Assembly (NCBI GenBank): GCA_001598975.1
Contig: BBXU01001344.1
Location: 1 to 18,624 of the forward strand
Source of the DNA: Parachlorella kessleri
Taxonomy: Eukaryota; Chlorophyta; Trebouxiophyceae; Chlorellales; Chlorellaceae
Length of the DNA stretch: 18,624 nt
Direction: 5' to 3'
Positions within the stretch are counted from its first letter, which is position 1. The number at the start of each line of letters is the position of its first letter. The notes under the pieces are model-generated. The model saw only the letters and a program-made list of their open reading frames with translations. It was not told the origin of the DNA and did not search any database. This document shows positions 1 through 9,461 of this stretch, piece by piece. Both the position numbers and the translations under genes were made by a program.

Positions 1-46
1 GTTCCCCCCCTCTACCCCCCCCCCCACCCCCCCCCCCCGCCCGTAC

Positions 47-2399
47 CTCATCCGTGTACAGCCTGTTCTGCACCGCCTCCAGCGTGGTGGCCCCCGTGAA
101 GTCTGGGGAGTCTGCGTAGGTGTTGAGGTCCACCATGGCGGGGGAGGCGTTGAGCATCCAGCGCTCCAGCTCGCCCAGCAGGCACGCCGCAAAGTCGTGC
201 ATCACCACCTCGCAGTGGTTGTCCAGCTGCTCCCAGTCGCCTGCGAGGGGGGGGGATGGGATTTCAAGATGGGATGCACGAGACAAGAAGGGGTCAGACA
301 GCAGTTCGGCGGGTGGCAGTTGCGTCAAACAGCAAAAGAGAGGGTAGGGTGATATGATATGTAGCGTGTCTAGCCAACAAAGCCGTGCAGCAACACCTTG
401 CGGTGGTCGTAACGTTGCTCCCAACTGCCTGCAGGGTTGCAACTGGCACCAGGGAGGGAGGGATCAGGCAGGCTTGGTGGCGGTGCCCAATCACGCTGGG
501 CCGCCGGGTGTGCTTCAAGGCATGGGGGTGCCGGGAGATGCCTGCTGTACCTGGGGAGCCTTTCAGCCTTGACTAAGGCAGGCGCCAAGTGGGGGAGCCA
601 ACTGATGTCCCTACCAGCGCGGGAGGCAGCACACCCCGGAGAGGGACAGCTCACATCGGCACGCCCAGAGCTGCCGGGCACATTGCAGGCAGGTCCCCAA
701 GCAGCCAGTGGCCACCCCCCGGTGGTTGCTTGGAGCCGCCAATTCCCACACCCGACACCCGCCTAGGACTGTCTTATCTAGCGAGAGTGCATACCACCGC
801 CTGACATTGCTGCGCTGATGTGCCCCAGGACTGGCCCAAGACTGGGAAGAGGCTGCAGGCGGTGACGCCTACCTGGCGGGAACATAATGAAATTGGGCTG
901 CTTCTTGCGGTCCTCCGCGATCTGCTCGTCGCTGGGCGCAAAGGCGAAGCAGCGCAGGGTGAAGGCGTCGGGGAAGGCCCTGCAATGCAGGCCAGACAGG
1001 AAGGTCTGAGCACCTGTCAGGGCATGAAACGCTGGCCGGTGACGGGTGCGCAAGCGCAAGTGTTGGCAGTCCATCGCCCTACACCGTCCAAGCGGGGAAG
1101 GCCGCTGTCAAGGCACGTGGTCCTGGCTAGTTGTAAGCATGCAAGCCCACGCACGGCAGCCTACCACCCCACACAGTGCAAGGGGGGACGGCCGTCTCCC
1201 GCCCCTCCACCAACCCACCCGGCATCAGCCAACCTCGTTGTTGGATCGCACAAATGAAGTCACCCACCGGCCCTGCCTGGACCACAAGGCCACATCGTGC
1301 TTGCCGAGCAAGCAAATGCCGTCCCAGCCGCAGCTCGCTGTGCATCCGCCCATCCAATGCACAAAACTCCCAGATGCACATGACCGCCACAGCCACGCAG
1401 GCCCACACGCACGCACTTGCAGCGCTGCTCAAACTGGAGGTATGCCTTGGTGATGTCCTTGACGTGGGGGCAGTGCATGATGCCCACCACGCCCAGCACC
1501 CGCCGGTGGTTATGTAATGATGACAGTGGGCTGGGTTGGAGGGCCACATCCTCCTGCAGCCAAAGACAGACAGGCCACACCCAGTTGTTGCCAGGCTCTT
1601 TTAAGACTTCGGGCAACCCGCACACACCACAGCTGCGCTGGTCCCTTCACGGCTCAAGCCCCGCGACCCTAAGGTGCTCTCCAGGCGATGACACCTGTCC
1701 AAGGAGCCGCCCGCTGCTCGCCCTCCTGACGCATTCAGCCCCCCCTGTGTGCGCTGCTATCCCCTCCATCTGGCAAACATTGTATCACGTCATGCCCGCC
1801 CACCGGCAGGAACTTGAAGTGCATGTTGCCCGTCTTCCAGGGGAAGAACTTGAAGGGGCTCTTCTGCGCCTCCTTGTAGAAAGACCGCACATTGTTGTGC
1901 TCCACCTGTGGCAGTGCATGCAAACCCTGCCTCAGCTGCTTGGACAGCATCCAGCTGCTCACTGTGCTGCCCTCCCCAAGCGTCTCATCAATCCAACCGA
2001 GGGGGTCCAGGAGACGGCAGGCCCCGTTTAAGGCCATATTCAACATTTAGTGTATGTGTTGGACGCCCGCATAGGATGTGCCCCAGGTGCCTATGTGCTG
2101 TTGCTTAAACCGCCCACCTGCCGGTGCCGCACTATGAGGGAAGCGTAGCGCTGAAAAATCTCTTCCGGGGCTTCCCCAACAGGAAGAAGCACCTGCGCCA
2201 CCACATACTTTCTCAGTGGGGTCACCTGCTGGCTAGGCAGCACGTACCAAACCCTGGCTGTCGTCCCAGGCAGCAGGGTTCAACCAACTGGCACATCTGC
2301 GTGCCTACCCATGCCACGCACCACTCGCACTTCAGACGAGCTGAAGATGGTCACGTTAGGCTCGATCGTCCGGGTCACAATAGGGTGGTGGTGCTGCAT
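47..2399 (-). CDS. TRS120: TRAPPII complex subunit TRS120 / TRAPPC9, 5' part (partial)
   Basis: Minus-strand gene, six coding exons in transcript order: 2322-2399, 2118-2192, 1804-1905, 1417-1553, 873-979, 47-240. All splice phases agree and give 231 codons; the gene runs off the left edge. The start is the ATG at 2397-2399 (MQHHHPIVTRTIEPNVTIFS). Recognisable Trs120-family stretches, matched from memory of the plant protein, are VLLPVGEAP, SFYKEAQKSPF, VLGVVGIMHCPHV, LRCFAFAPSDEQ, NFIMFPPG and DFAACLLGELERWML. TRS120/TRAPPC9 is a TRAPPII-specific subunit. TRAPPII acts at the trans-Golgi/early endosome as a RAB-A/Rab11-class exchange factor and tether, in plants also in cell-plate formation. 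Only the N-terminal conserved block is visible. The least certain junction is exon 3 to exon 4 (1804/1553), because the family's usual WEDFQ segment is replaced by a divergent EDVALQPS stretch. The gene is divergent from the CEP44-like gene. Confidence 0.88.
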
Positions 2400-2953
2400 G
2401 GTGCTCGACGTTGCCTTCACTATCTGAAAGCTGGCAGCTCAAGTGTGCTTCCCTGACACCCTACCCGCCCCAACCTGCACTAGGCTAGCTGATCATGGCT
2501 CATACAACGCACGTCCAACGAGTGCTTTCTCTACCAGATATACATGCGACAAGCATTCCATTAGCTATCAGGCCTGTTCCGCATACTTTAATGTGGAGGA
2601 CGTGCTGTGCCTGACGTGCCAGCTGTTTGCGCCCTTGAATTCCTATCCGCCAACTAGTTGCAACTTGTTGCGATTGGGCTGACAGGGCTTGCCTGGTGTT
2701 GGCTGCTTGAAGCTGGAGAAGCAGTACTGCATATCCCTTTGGGCGACCATTTTGGACAAATTGCAGTTTCGGTACCAAATTGCTGGGCAACTGGCGAGTA
2801 ATCTTCCTTCCTGGGTTTCTAAATCTCCAAGCAACAATTCTCTGCTGTTGACGTGAGCAAGAAAGGCAGCAATAGGGAATTACAACTCGAGTCAAACCCG
2901 ATGCGTCCGAGCTAGGTGCCCTGTCAGACGCTCAGCAGAGTCCTCTGGCATAA
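2400..2953. promoter_or_regulatory. Shared intergenic region between divergent TRS120 and CEP44 genes
   Basis: About 550 bp separate the two start codons and must hold both 5' UTRs and promoters. I see no convincing TATA box and no conserved coding frame. The stretch is visibly less GC-rich than the flanking exons. The open frames crossing it lack recognisable protein features. Confidence 0.5.
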
Positions 2954-5465
2954 ATGGCCGCCCTGGACCACCCCACCGGGGACGCCCCTGGCACCTTGGA
3001 GGCCCTGAGGACCGACCTGAATCACATCAAGTACCCTCACGGCTTAAACTCCGTCAGGGCACTAGCAGGCGACGCCGCTGAGTTGCTGCCAGTGCTATCG
3101 TTTGCCCTGCTGCGCTTCAGTCGGCACGTGGCCCTGCTCTGCCAGGACTACCAGGTATGTGTTTGCGAGGTGGTCACCTAACCCTGAGGCTATGGCCACA
3201 GCTCACACGACAGCTTGCACATAACCTTGACCAGTGTGCCTGCAGCTCCACGGCAAGACTGACCAGCGGTTTGTTGATGCGGCTTGGAAATTCCTGCGGG
3301 ATGGGCTGGGGCTCCCAAAGCTGGCATTGACACCTACACAGTTCCTGTCCGAGGTGCGTCGTGAATCTCCTAGTCAAAGCATGCAGTGGATTCAGTTCTC
3401 AGGCTTTCATTTGCAGGCTCTGGCTTGCAATTTAGAGCACGACCCCTAGCACCTGAAAGACGTGTGACACCACCGGTGGTGCAGGGCTTTGCCGAGCGCA
3501 AGCTGTTGCTCCTGCGCCAGATCATCCGGGCATGCAAGGATCATCATAATGCGGCAGCACGAAAGGACCGGCTAGCAGCCCTCAAGGGAAACACGCACTC
3601 TGAGCAGCGCCTGTACCTTTCGCCTCAGCAGCGACAACAGCAGCCGGCAACCAGCAAGCAGCCTGTGCCAAGGCCAGCACCAGCAAAGGTTATAGGGCCA
3701 TTGACCATGGCCACCAGGGCAGCCGAGTTCACTGAAGCGTTGGATTGTAGCGTGGAATCCGACAGGGGTTGTTCAGACTTGCAGCAACCTGGTCAAGGCA
3801 CAAGCTGTTCAGCTAGCAAGAGCACCACCACTTTGGAGGCTGACCTTGCAACTGCTATCGCCCCAGTAGCTAGCAGCCCGGCTCTGGAAGAAGTTGTCCC
3901 GGCTGTGCCACCGATCACAGCAGCTTGCCATGCGCAAGTGGAGGCCGAGCAGCCTCGACCCCTGCCAGCCTTCATGCAACAACAGGGGCAGCAGCTGCAA
4001 CCCAGCATGCAGATACCTCAGCCGCTGGTACCGTGTGACACAGGGCAGCCAGCAGCAACCCTGTTGGCGGGCAAGCCTGGGCTGTCATGGCAAAGCACTC
4101 CTGCAGCACAGCAAGCCCAACAACCTGTGCTGCCAATGCCAGTAGGGCATATGCAAGCAAGCGGAGGGGTGCCTTCCTTCCAGCTGGGTAGCGGGGCCCA
4201 GCTGCCGACCAGTGGGGTAGCTTTAGCTCAGCCATGGAATGCCAGTGCACCCCAACTCGCTGTCAAGGGTGCCAGTGACGCAGATCCACCAGTCTCTGCT
4301 TCCCTGGGTCAAGGACTGCAGGCACCGATTCCCTCACACTTGGGACTGGCGGGCAACCGGCCTTTTGGGTCATTCCACCCTACTTGGCAGCAGCCGCAGG
4401 CGCAGCAATTGCAACACTTTATATCTGTTGCGCCTCAGCCGGTGCCGTTCCCGCTTGAGCAGCAAGGCGGGCTTCACGCCCAACAGCATGGGGCTGCCAG
4501 CAGCCTAGCGGCAGCATATCAAACCGTCCTTGTGGATCAGCCCGCAATGGCACTGGCCTTGTTGGGACAGCAATACAGCACACCTGACGTTGCTACACTG
4601 CGGTTGATTGAGGACCTGCACTTACGCCTGAAGCTGGCTGAGGAGGCTGCACTGGAGGCCAGGTGGGTCTGCCACAAGCACCGAGCCAACACCCTAGGAA
4701 CTGTGTGATTTTGAAAATAGCGTTGGCCTGCCTGCGTTGTTGTGTTTCTAGCATTTGCATGAAGCTTCGACTCTGTTTAAGGGGACATTGGGCATTGCCA
4801 TTGAACATGTTATGAACAATGTAGCTGGAGAATAAGGAGGGAGGACTTTTTGTCCCTGCAGGCACTCATCTGAGGCCATGCAAGAGGGCTTGCAAGCGCG
4901 ACTAGCAGTGCTAGAAGGGAGGGTGAAGTTCTTGGAGGGCGGCTTCGGGCTTCAGCCGCTGCAGCTGCCTTGGGTCTCGCCATCCAAACCGTCCGAAGTG
5001 CCTCGGCTGGCCTACCACACACATGCTGCCACCCTGTCAGCTCCCACTGAGGCGATTCAAGCCCACTGGGCGACAAATACGATGCCAGAACAGGAGCCTC
5101 CGCCGCCGCCACCGAAGCAGCAGCAACATAGTCACTCCCCGAGTGCTTATGCAGCCAGTCAGGGAGCTTCTGCCATATGGAGCTCAGGGCAAACCCAGGA
5201 GCCTAGCTCAAGAGGGCAGCAGAGGTCATCTTGCCAGCCAGGCCTGCTCCCGCAGCCAGGCTCTGCTGTTGCCAGCGTCCCTCCTGGCAGTGCAGGCAGG
5301 CCTCATCCCCAATGTTCGCCAGCGTTGGACGTAGTTTCTCAAGTACCTGCGGCAAGCGCAGCCTTGAGAGTGGCGCGTACATCTAGCACAGCAGAACTCA
5401 TCAGTAGCATGCACAGCAGGGTCTCAGAGGCTGATGAGTTTCTGAGGAGCCTGCGACGGCATTAG
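2954..5465 (+). CDS. CEP44: CEP44-like centrosomal/centriolar protein
   Basis: Four exons: 2954-3154, 3246-3353, 3485-4662 and 4862-5465. Phases match throughout, giving about 696 aa and ending in TAG. Residues ~1-125 match the CEP44 domain: LNHIKYPHGLN, GDAAELLPVLSFALLRFSRH, DQRFVDAAWKFLRDGLGL, LTPTQFLSEGFAERKLLLL and RQIIRACKDHHN correspond in order to the human CEP44 N-terminus as I recall it. The middle (~130-480) is a low-complexity Gln/Pro/Ala-rich, probably disordered linker. A heptad-rich segment (LIEDLHLRLKLAEEAALEAR continuing into EAMQEGLQARLAVLEGRV) spans the last intron and should form a coiled coil. The tail ends HSRVSEADEFLRSLRRH. In animals CEP44 binds microtubules inside the proximal centriole and is needed for centriole-to-centrosome conversion. 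A basal-body role here is inference. The domain call is strong; the linker is lineage-specific. Confidence 0.85.
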
Positions 5466-5539
5466 CGCTGGGGGTAAGGTTGTGCACTGTGCTAACAAGC
5501 TGTTGCTATTGACTAAGCTTTTGCTTTGGCTGTAGAACA

Positions 5540-5544
5540 TGTAA
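5540..5544 (+). terminator. TGTAA poly(A) signal of the CEP44-like gene
   Basis: TGTAA lies 75 nt after the stop codon. This pentamer is the usual poly(A) signal of chlorophycean nuclear genes. Position and strand fit; actual cleavage is not shown by sequence. Confidence 0.6.
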
Positions 5545-6157
5545 AACTTGGTGGGGTGGCCACTGCAACCCATGTGACATGCTTGTAGCTGGGCCATGTG
5601 AGGCAGTGGGTTGATTGTTCAACCAGCGAAACAACCTACAGGAAATGCAAGCATGCATCTAGCCATGTCAGGCCAGCTCACCCCTATCTCTACTCTGTTT
5701 TGCACTGCCTGCCATCCTTACCAAGTACAGCCACCCTAACAAAATTCAACCCTGTTCATTCTGTTGCCATCCAACCCTGTCGGTACAGTTCACTTTCAAC
5801 TATGTTTCGCACTACCCTGCCACCGTATCAAGTCTAGTTGCCACAAACTATCTCCTCTATTCGCATCACCACTGAAAAGGAGGCACTATAAGGTACCGTC
5901 TCCCAATATTAGCCCCTTGGGCTGAGCTGCGCAGGGCAACACCCAAGTCCACCCCAGTTCCAGCCTTATCGGACTGTTGACATGATGTGGCTGCACTAAG
6001 CTACGACGACGCTTCAGCCCTCAAGATCAGAGAAATGCCCAATTTCAGTGCAATGCACAGCCCGACTACCATCTCATGACAACCTGGAGTTTCCTCGTCA
6101 GAGGTGGAAGGCGGGGCGGGGGCCGCGGGGATCTTGGGCAGCGCCCTGCCCACCTTC
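5545..6157. other. Intergenic region upstream of the first small acylated-protein gene
   Basis: About 600 bp with no supportable gene. The open frame at 5598-5837 is low-complexity and matches nothing I recognise. The last ~50 bp before the TATA box (from about 6108) are strongly GC-rich and include the hairpin-capable GGGCAGCGCCCTGCCC at about 6137-6152, probably promoter-proximal sequence. Confidence 0.5.
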
Positions 6158-6164
6158 TATAAAA
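6158..6164 (+). promoter_or_regulatory. TATA box of the first small acylated-protein gene
   Basis: TATAAAA within a GC-rich context, 200 bp before the ATG at 6358. With a start site ~25-30 bp downstream, the 5' UTR would be about 170 nt. No ATG occurs between the expected start site and 6358, so 6358 is the first ATG of the transcript. Confidence 0.7.
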
Positions 6165-6357
6165 CCCGGCCCTGTCACTTGCTTGTATCAGAAGTAGACA
6201 TCCCTACTATCTAGCTGCCATTCAACCTCGCTCGTGCACGCAAGTACAGGCCAGAAGGTGCCGACCGCAGCTGCTAGCCGCAGGACACCACCTCCGGTAC
6301 TTCTTACCACCAACAGCAAAACTGTGGCCGTATAATCAAGGCTATCAGGCGGGAAGC

Positions 6358-7211
6358 ATGGTGAGCATCGCGACGCGGTGCTGCTTGAGCATGATCTTTA
6401 ACTAGTTGTAAGGGCGCCCTAGAAGCTGCCATGGAAGCTGCCTGGCAACGCGGCTTAGCAGCTAATCTGCTGGAAAAGATAGTTCCGTTGGGGCTGTAGG
6501 GGGCCTGCTGCTCAGTGCCCGAGGAGAGGGTGACTGTGGTGACACAGCAGCCTAAGGCAGTCTACACGCAGGCAGCCTACACCCCTGCCGCCTACCCAAC
6601 AGCAGCACCTGCCTATGGAGCACCTGCCTACGGAGCACCTGGCTATGCACCACCGCCGCCTGGCTACTATGCACAGCCACCACCGCCGCCTGCATACTAC
6701 ACGCCGCCTCCGGCCTATGCCTATCCACAGCAACAAACAGGTGAGCCCTGCTGGGTTTGCCTGTGGCTTGCCTCTGACCCTTGAAGGGGTGGACGGAATC
6801 AGGCTGCGTTTGACTAGTGCTTGCGCTGTAAAATATGTGGCCAAGGCCCCTTTTGCCTGCACCGTTGGCCACTACGGTGCGCAGGGAACGCCGTAATCAA
6901 GTACTCTGGGACGCTGTTGTCCAGCTTGCTTCCTGTCCCTTGCAGTTGTCGTTCAAGAGCAGCGCTCCGGCATGAGCACGGGTGGGGCAGCGCTGCTGGG
7001 CGGTGTTGCCGGCTTGGGGGCTGGCGTGCTGATCGGAGAGGCCCTGGCTGGGCCGCATTACGGTGGATTTGGGGGCACCACTATAGTTGAGAACAACACC
7101 TACGTTGACAATACGACAATTGTTGACAATGGCGGGTGGGGTGGCGATACGGTGGTTGTCGACAATGGCTGGGGCGGAGACACAGTTATTGTGGACGACA
7201 ACATGTGGTGA
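6358..7211 (+). CDS. Predicted N-myristoylated/palmitoylated Tyr-Pro-rich glycine-zipper protein (paralog 1)
   Basis: Three exons: 6358-6360 (the ATG alone), 6500-6740 and 6946-7211, giving 169 aa and a TGA stop. Splicing ATG to the exon after ...GGCTGTAG yields MGACCSVPEERV, a classic N-myristoylation (Gly2) plus palmitoylation (Cys4/Cys5) signal. Residues ~20-80 are Tyr/Ala/Pro-rich with YGAP repeats and PPPPxYY runs. The third exon encodes a glycine-zipper-like hydrophobic segment (GGAALLGGVAGLGAGVLIGE), then a TTIVENNTYVDNTTIVDN stretch and two copies of GWGGDTVxVDx, ending NMW. Expected behaviour is a small, partly disordered protein anchored to the cytosolic face of a membrane. Function is unknown. 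Plant and protist XYPPX/GYPPX-repeat proteins have a similar layout. The neighbour at 7820-8774 is a paralog with the same architecture and a TATA box of its own. Start choice rests on the first-ATG rule and the paralog match. Confidence 0.78.
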
Positions 7212-7740
7212 AGCGCTAAGGGTGCAGGTATTGAGTATGTCTTGCTTTCTTTTGTTACTCTGTATTTGTTGTATTTGATATCCAACTCCCCTGGATCGCA
7301 GCTGATTGGAAAGGGGCGATCGAGATAGCATAGGTCTTAGACGATATGGTTGCCTAGTGCCTGAGCCAGTATCCTATCTGTAGCAAACACAGCACCTGCG
7401 AGGTAGTGCTCCTCCAGCCAAGTGATGTTATACCACGTTTTGGGACTTGTATTGACCTGCCCACAATGTTTGTCTTACTTCGTCATCTTGGCGCCGGCGC
7501 CTTGCAAGCTGGCACGGTGTTTTCTTCTTGTACCTGTATGTTTGTACTCGTACATTCAACTGTAGGGTGCTGTCTGAACGGTCTTGTCCTTCGGGTGGTC
7601 CTGTTTTGAACACGGATCCCATCTTTTGGAACCCCTCCAATCGCATCTGGGCCGCAGCTTCGGTGAGCCTTCAGTAAACGCGGGCTTCTTCCACAGCGAT
7701 TCCAGGACACGGCCAAAGGGAGAAAGAAAAGAAACGAACC
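7212..7740. other. 3' UTR of paralog 1 and upstream region of paralog 2
   Basis: About 530 bp without a supportable gene. I found no TGTAA here, so the poly(A) signal of paralog 1 is either a variant or not recognised. A purine-rich run just upstream of the next TATA box (about 7716-7736) stands out. The open frames are short and unconvincing. Confidence 0.5.
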
Positions 7741-7748
7741 TATATAGC
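7741..7748 (+). promoter_or_regulatory. TATA box of paralog 2
   Basis: TATATAGC, 79 bp before the ATG at 7820. This predicts a 5' UTR of about 50 nt. No ATG lies between this box and 7820, which supports that ATG as the start. Confidence 0.62.
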
Positions 7749-7819
7749 GCTTTTACCAGACACCAAGACTAAAGCTTTCGGGAGTTTCTGTCGTTCTATC
7801 ACCTCTTGAGAACACTTAC

Positions 7820-8774
7820 ATGGTGAGGATTTGCCCTGCGCTGAGTCTCTAGCGTTCCTAAGGGTGCCTGAACCGTCTATATAGTGCTCAACGCGCGGTG
7901 CCTGCAGCACTGGAGTGAGGCACTGGCTAACGCCCAGCCCCCTAAGTATCTCCTATCACTTGCAGGGAAGCTCGCTGTCAGCTTGTTGTGGAGGGCGCCC
8001 AGCCACATTAGGGGATGGGCCTTACAGACCCAACCATGCTCCCTATGGCTACCCACAACAGCAGTACCAGCAGCAGTATGGGGGCAAGCCCTACGCACAA
8101 GGCTACCCTATCCAACAACCAGGTGTGTCACCTGCGTTGTTGGGCTCGTCTGTCGGTAGCAGTGTAGGTTGTGTGCTGCACCTGACTTTACCTGCTGCCT
8201 TGCCAGCAATCCCCTCCTTTGTCCATACCGTTGCTGACTTGTGCTGGCCTAGTTCTGGGCTGCAAGCTGGTTTCCTGCCATGCCAACTTGCAGGTTATGG
8301 GCCAGCACCCCCAGGCTATGGTGGTTATGGCGGTGGCTATGGTTACCAGCCAGGTGAGGTTTAGAAAGGGTCAGGCAAGAGGTCCTCAGCCTGGGCTTCG
8401 CCCCATTGCAAACAGTGTTTGAGGCTGTAGGCTTTATAAATTCTAGATAAAAACACGTATGCTGGTGACTGCAACGAGGATGCTCATGTATTTCATGGTT
8501 TCAACACTGGGCTGCCACTTTGGGCCACTGTGCAGGCTACGGCGGCGGCATGATGGGGGGTGGCATGATGGGCGGTGGCCGCCCAGGCATGAGCCCCATG
8601 GGAGCGGGCATGCTGGGCCTTGGCGGTGGTCTGTTGGGGGGTGTGCTGCTGGGGGAAGCCCTGGATGGAAATGACCAGGTGGTGGAAAATAACTACTATG
8701 GAGATGGCGGCGGCGGCGACATGGGCGGCGGCGGGTTTGACGGGGGTGATATGGGCGGGGGTGGCGACTTCTAG
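7820..8774 (+). CDS. Predicted N-myristoylated/palmitoylated Gly-Tyr-rich glycine-zipper protein (paralog 2)
   Basis: Four exons: 7820-7822 (the ATG alone), 7966-8122, 8294-8353 and 8536-8774, giving 152 aa and a TAG stop. Intron phases are 0, 1, 1; paralog 1 has 0, 1. The spliced N-terminus MGSSLSACCGGRP has Gly2, Ser/Ala at 5-7 and Cys-Cys, again predicting N-myristoylation and palmitoylation. Residues ~20-75 are Gln/Tyr/Gly/Pro-rich (APYGYPQQQYQQQYGG, then GYGGYGGGYGYQP). The last exon has Gly-Met repeats (GGGMMGGGMMGGG), a glycine-zipper hydrophobic segment (GMLGLGGGLLGGVLLGEAL), the shared VVENNYYGDG motif and an acidic Asp-Gly tail ending GGDF. It is a tandem relative of the 6358-7211 gene: the ATG-only exon, the LxGEAL-xxx-VENN order and intron phases are shared, but the tails have diverged. 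Function unknown; membrane tethering is inferred from the acylation signal. Confidence 0.78.
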
Positions 8775-9461
8775 ATGGTGAGCTGCAATGAGTGGGCCAC
8801 AGATTGGCAATGCCGGCTGGATCATGGTCATGCATTGATCAGAACAAACCTTGCAGCATTGTAGTGGTGCTTCGGCACAATCCAGGGGACAGCGGAGTGC
8901 TCGGAGGGCACCGCTTCTACGGAGCTTTGCGAGCGTGTGTTGTTAGGAGTTGAATGGTAATGATGTGCTAGACTGACAGGTGGTCGTTTATTGTCCTATG
9001 ATTGTCTGGTGCTCTTGCCGTTGGCTTGTTATGGCCAGCACCTAACATGTTATATGAAGGTACGGATGGGATTGTTGAACGGAAGCTTTGCATGATCTGT
9101 ATAATTTCTCAAATCTTGTGTTGCCATGTTAACGAGTAGTGACAAACTGTGACCCAGCTCAGATTTGGTTAAGTACTGCTGTATCTGGCTTGCACGCCCA
9201 AATTCTACTGTATTTCTTCTTCTTTTCCTATCCTTCGTTGTTATCACAGATGTAGCCAATATGCCTTGTCCGATGTGGCAACATGCATAGAAAAACAGAT
9301 GTAAAAGTGAGGCTGGGAAACATGTCACGCTATGTGAAGTCGTGGTCCTGCATTCCTGAACTGCATGTACGACAAATTAGAGCAGCTAGCAGTCACAGCA
9401 TGGGCCAGCAAGAAGTGACCATGGTTGCTAGGCCAGACTGCCTGAAGTCTCATAGAGCGGT
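8775..9461. other. Convergent intergenic region (3' UTRs of paralog 2 and of the K+ channel gene)
   Basis: About 690 bp between two convergent genes, less GC-rich than the coding parts and without a supportable gene. It must hold both 3' UTRs. I found no TGTAA in the minus-strand direction downstream of the channel stop. Confidence 0.5.
9300..9304 (+). terminator. Candidate TGTAA poly(A) signal of paralog 2
   Basis: The TGTAA found downstream of the stop at 8774. It would give a 3' UTR of about 530 nt, long but not unusual for such algae. The pentamer could be a chance match. Confidence 0.35.

Noticed and set aside
1417..2031. 204-codon plus-strand open frame
   Set aside because: Antisense to TRS120 exons 3 and 4; the minus strand gives conserved TRS120 sequence with matching splice phases.
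5598..5837. 79-codon plus-strand open frame after CEP44
   Set aside because: Low-complexity pyrimidine-rich sequence downstream of the TGTAA signal; nothing recognisable.
6322..6360. Upstream in-frame codons before the paralog 1 ATG (LWPYNQGYQAGSM)
   Set aside because: The composition resembles the protein's own Tyr/Gln-rich part, but the frame has no ATG upstream, so it is treated as 5' UTR.
6512..6862. Minus-strand Arg/Cys-rich open frame
   Set aside because: Reverse complement of the Tyr/Pro-rich repeat exon of paralog 1; simple-sequence shadow.
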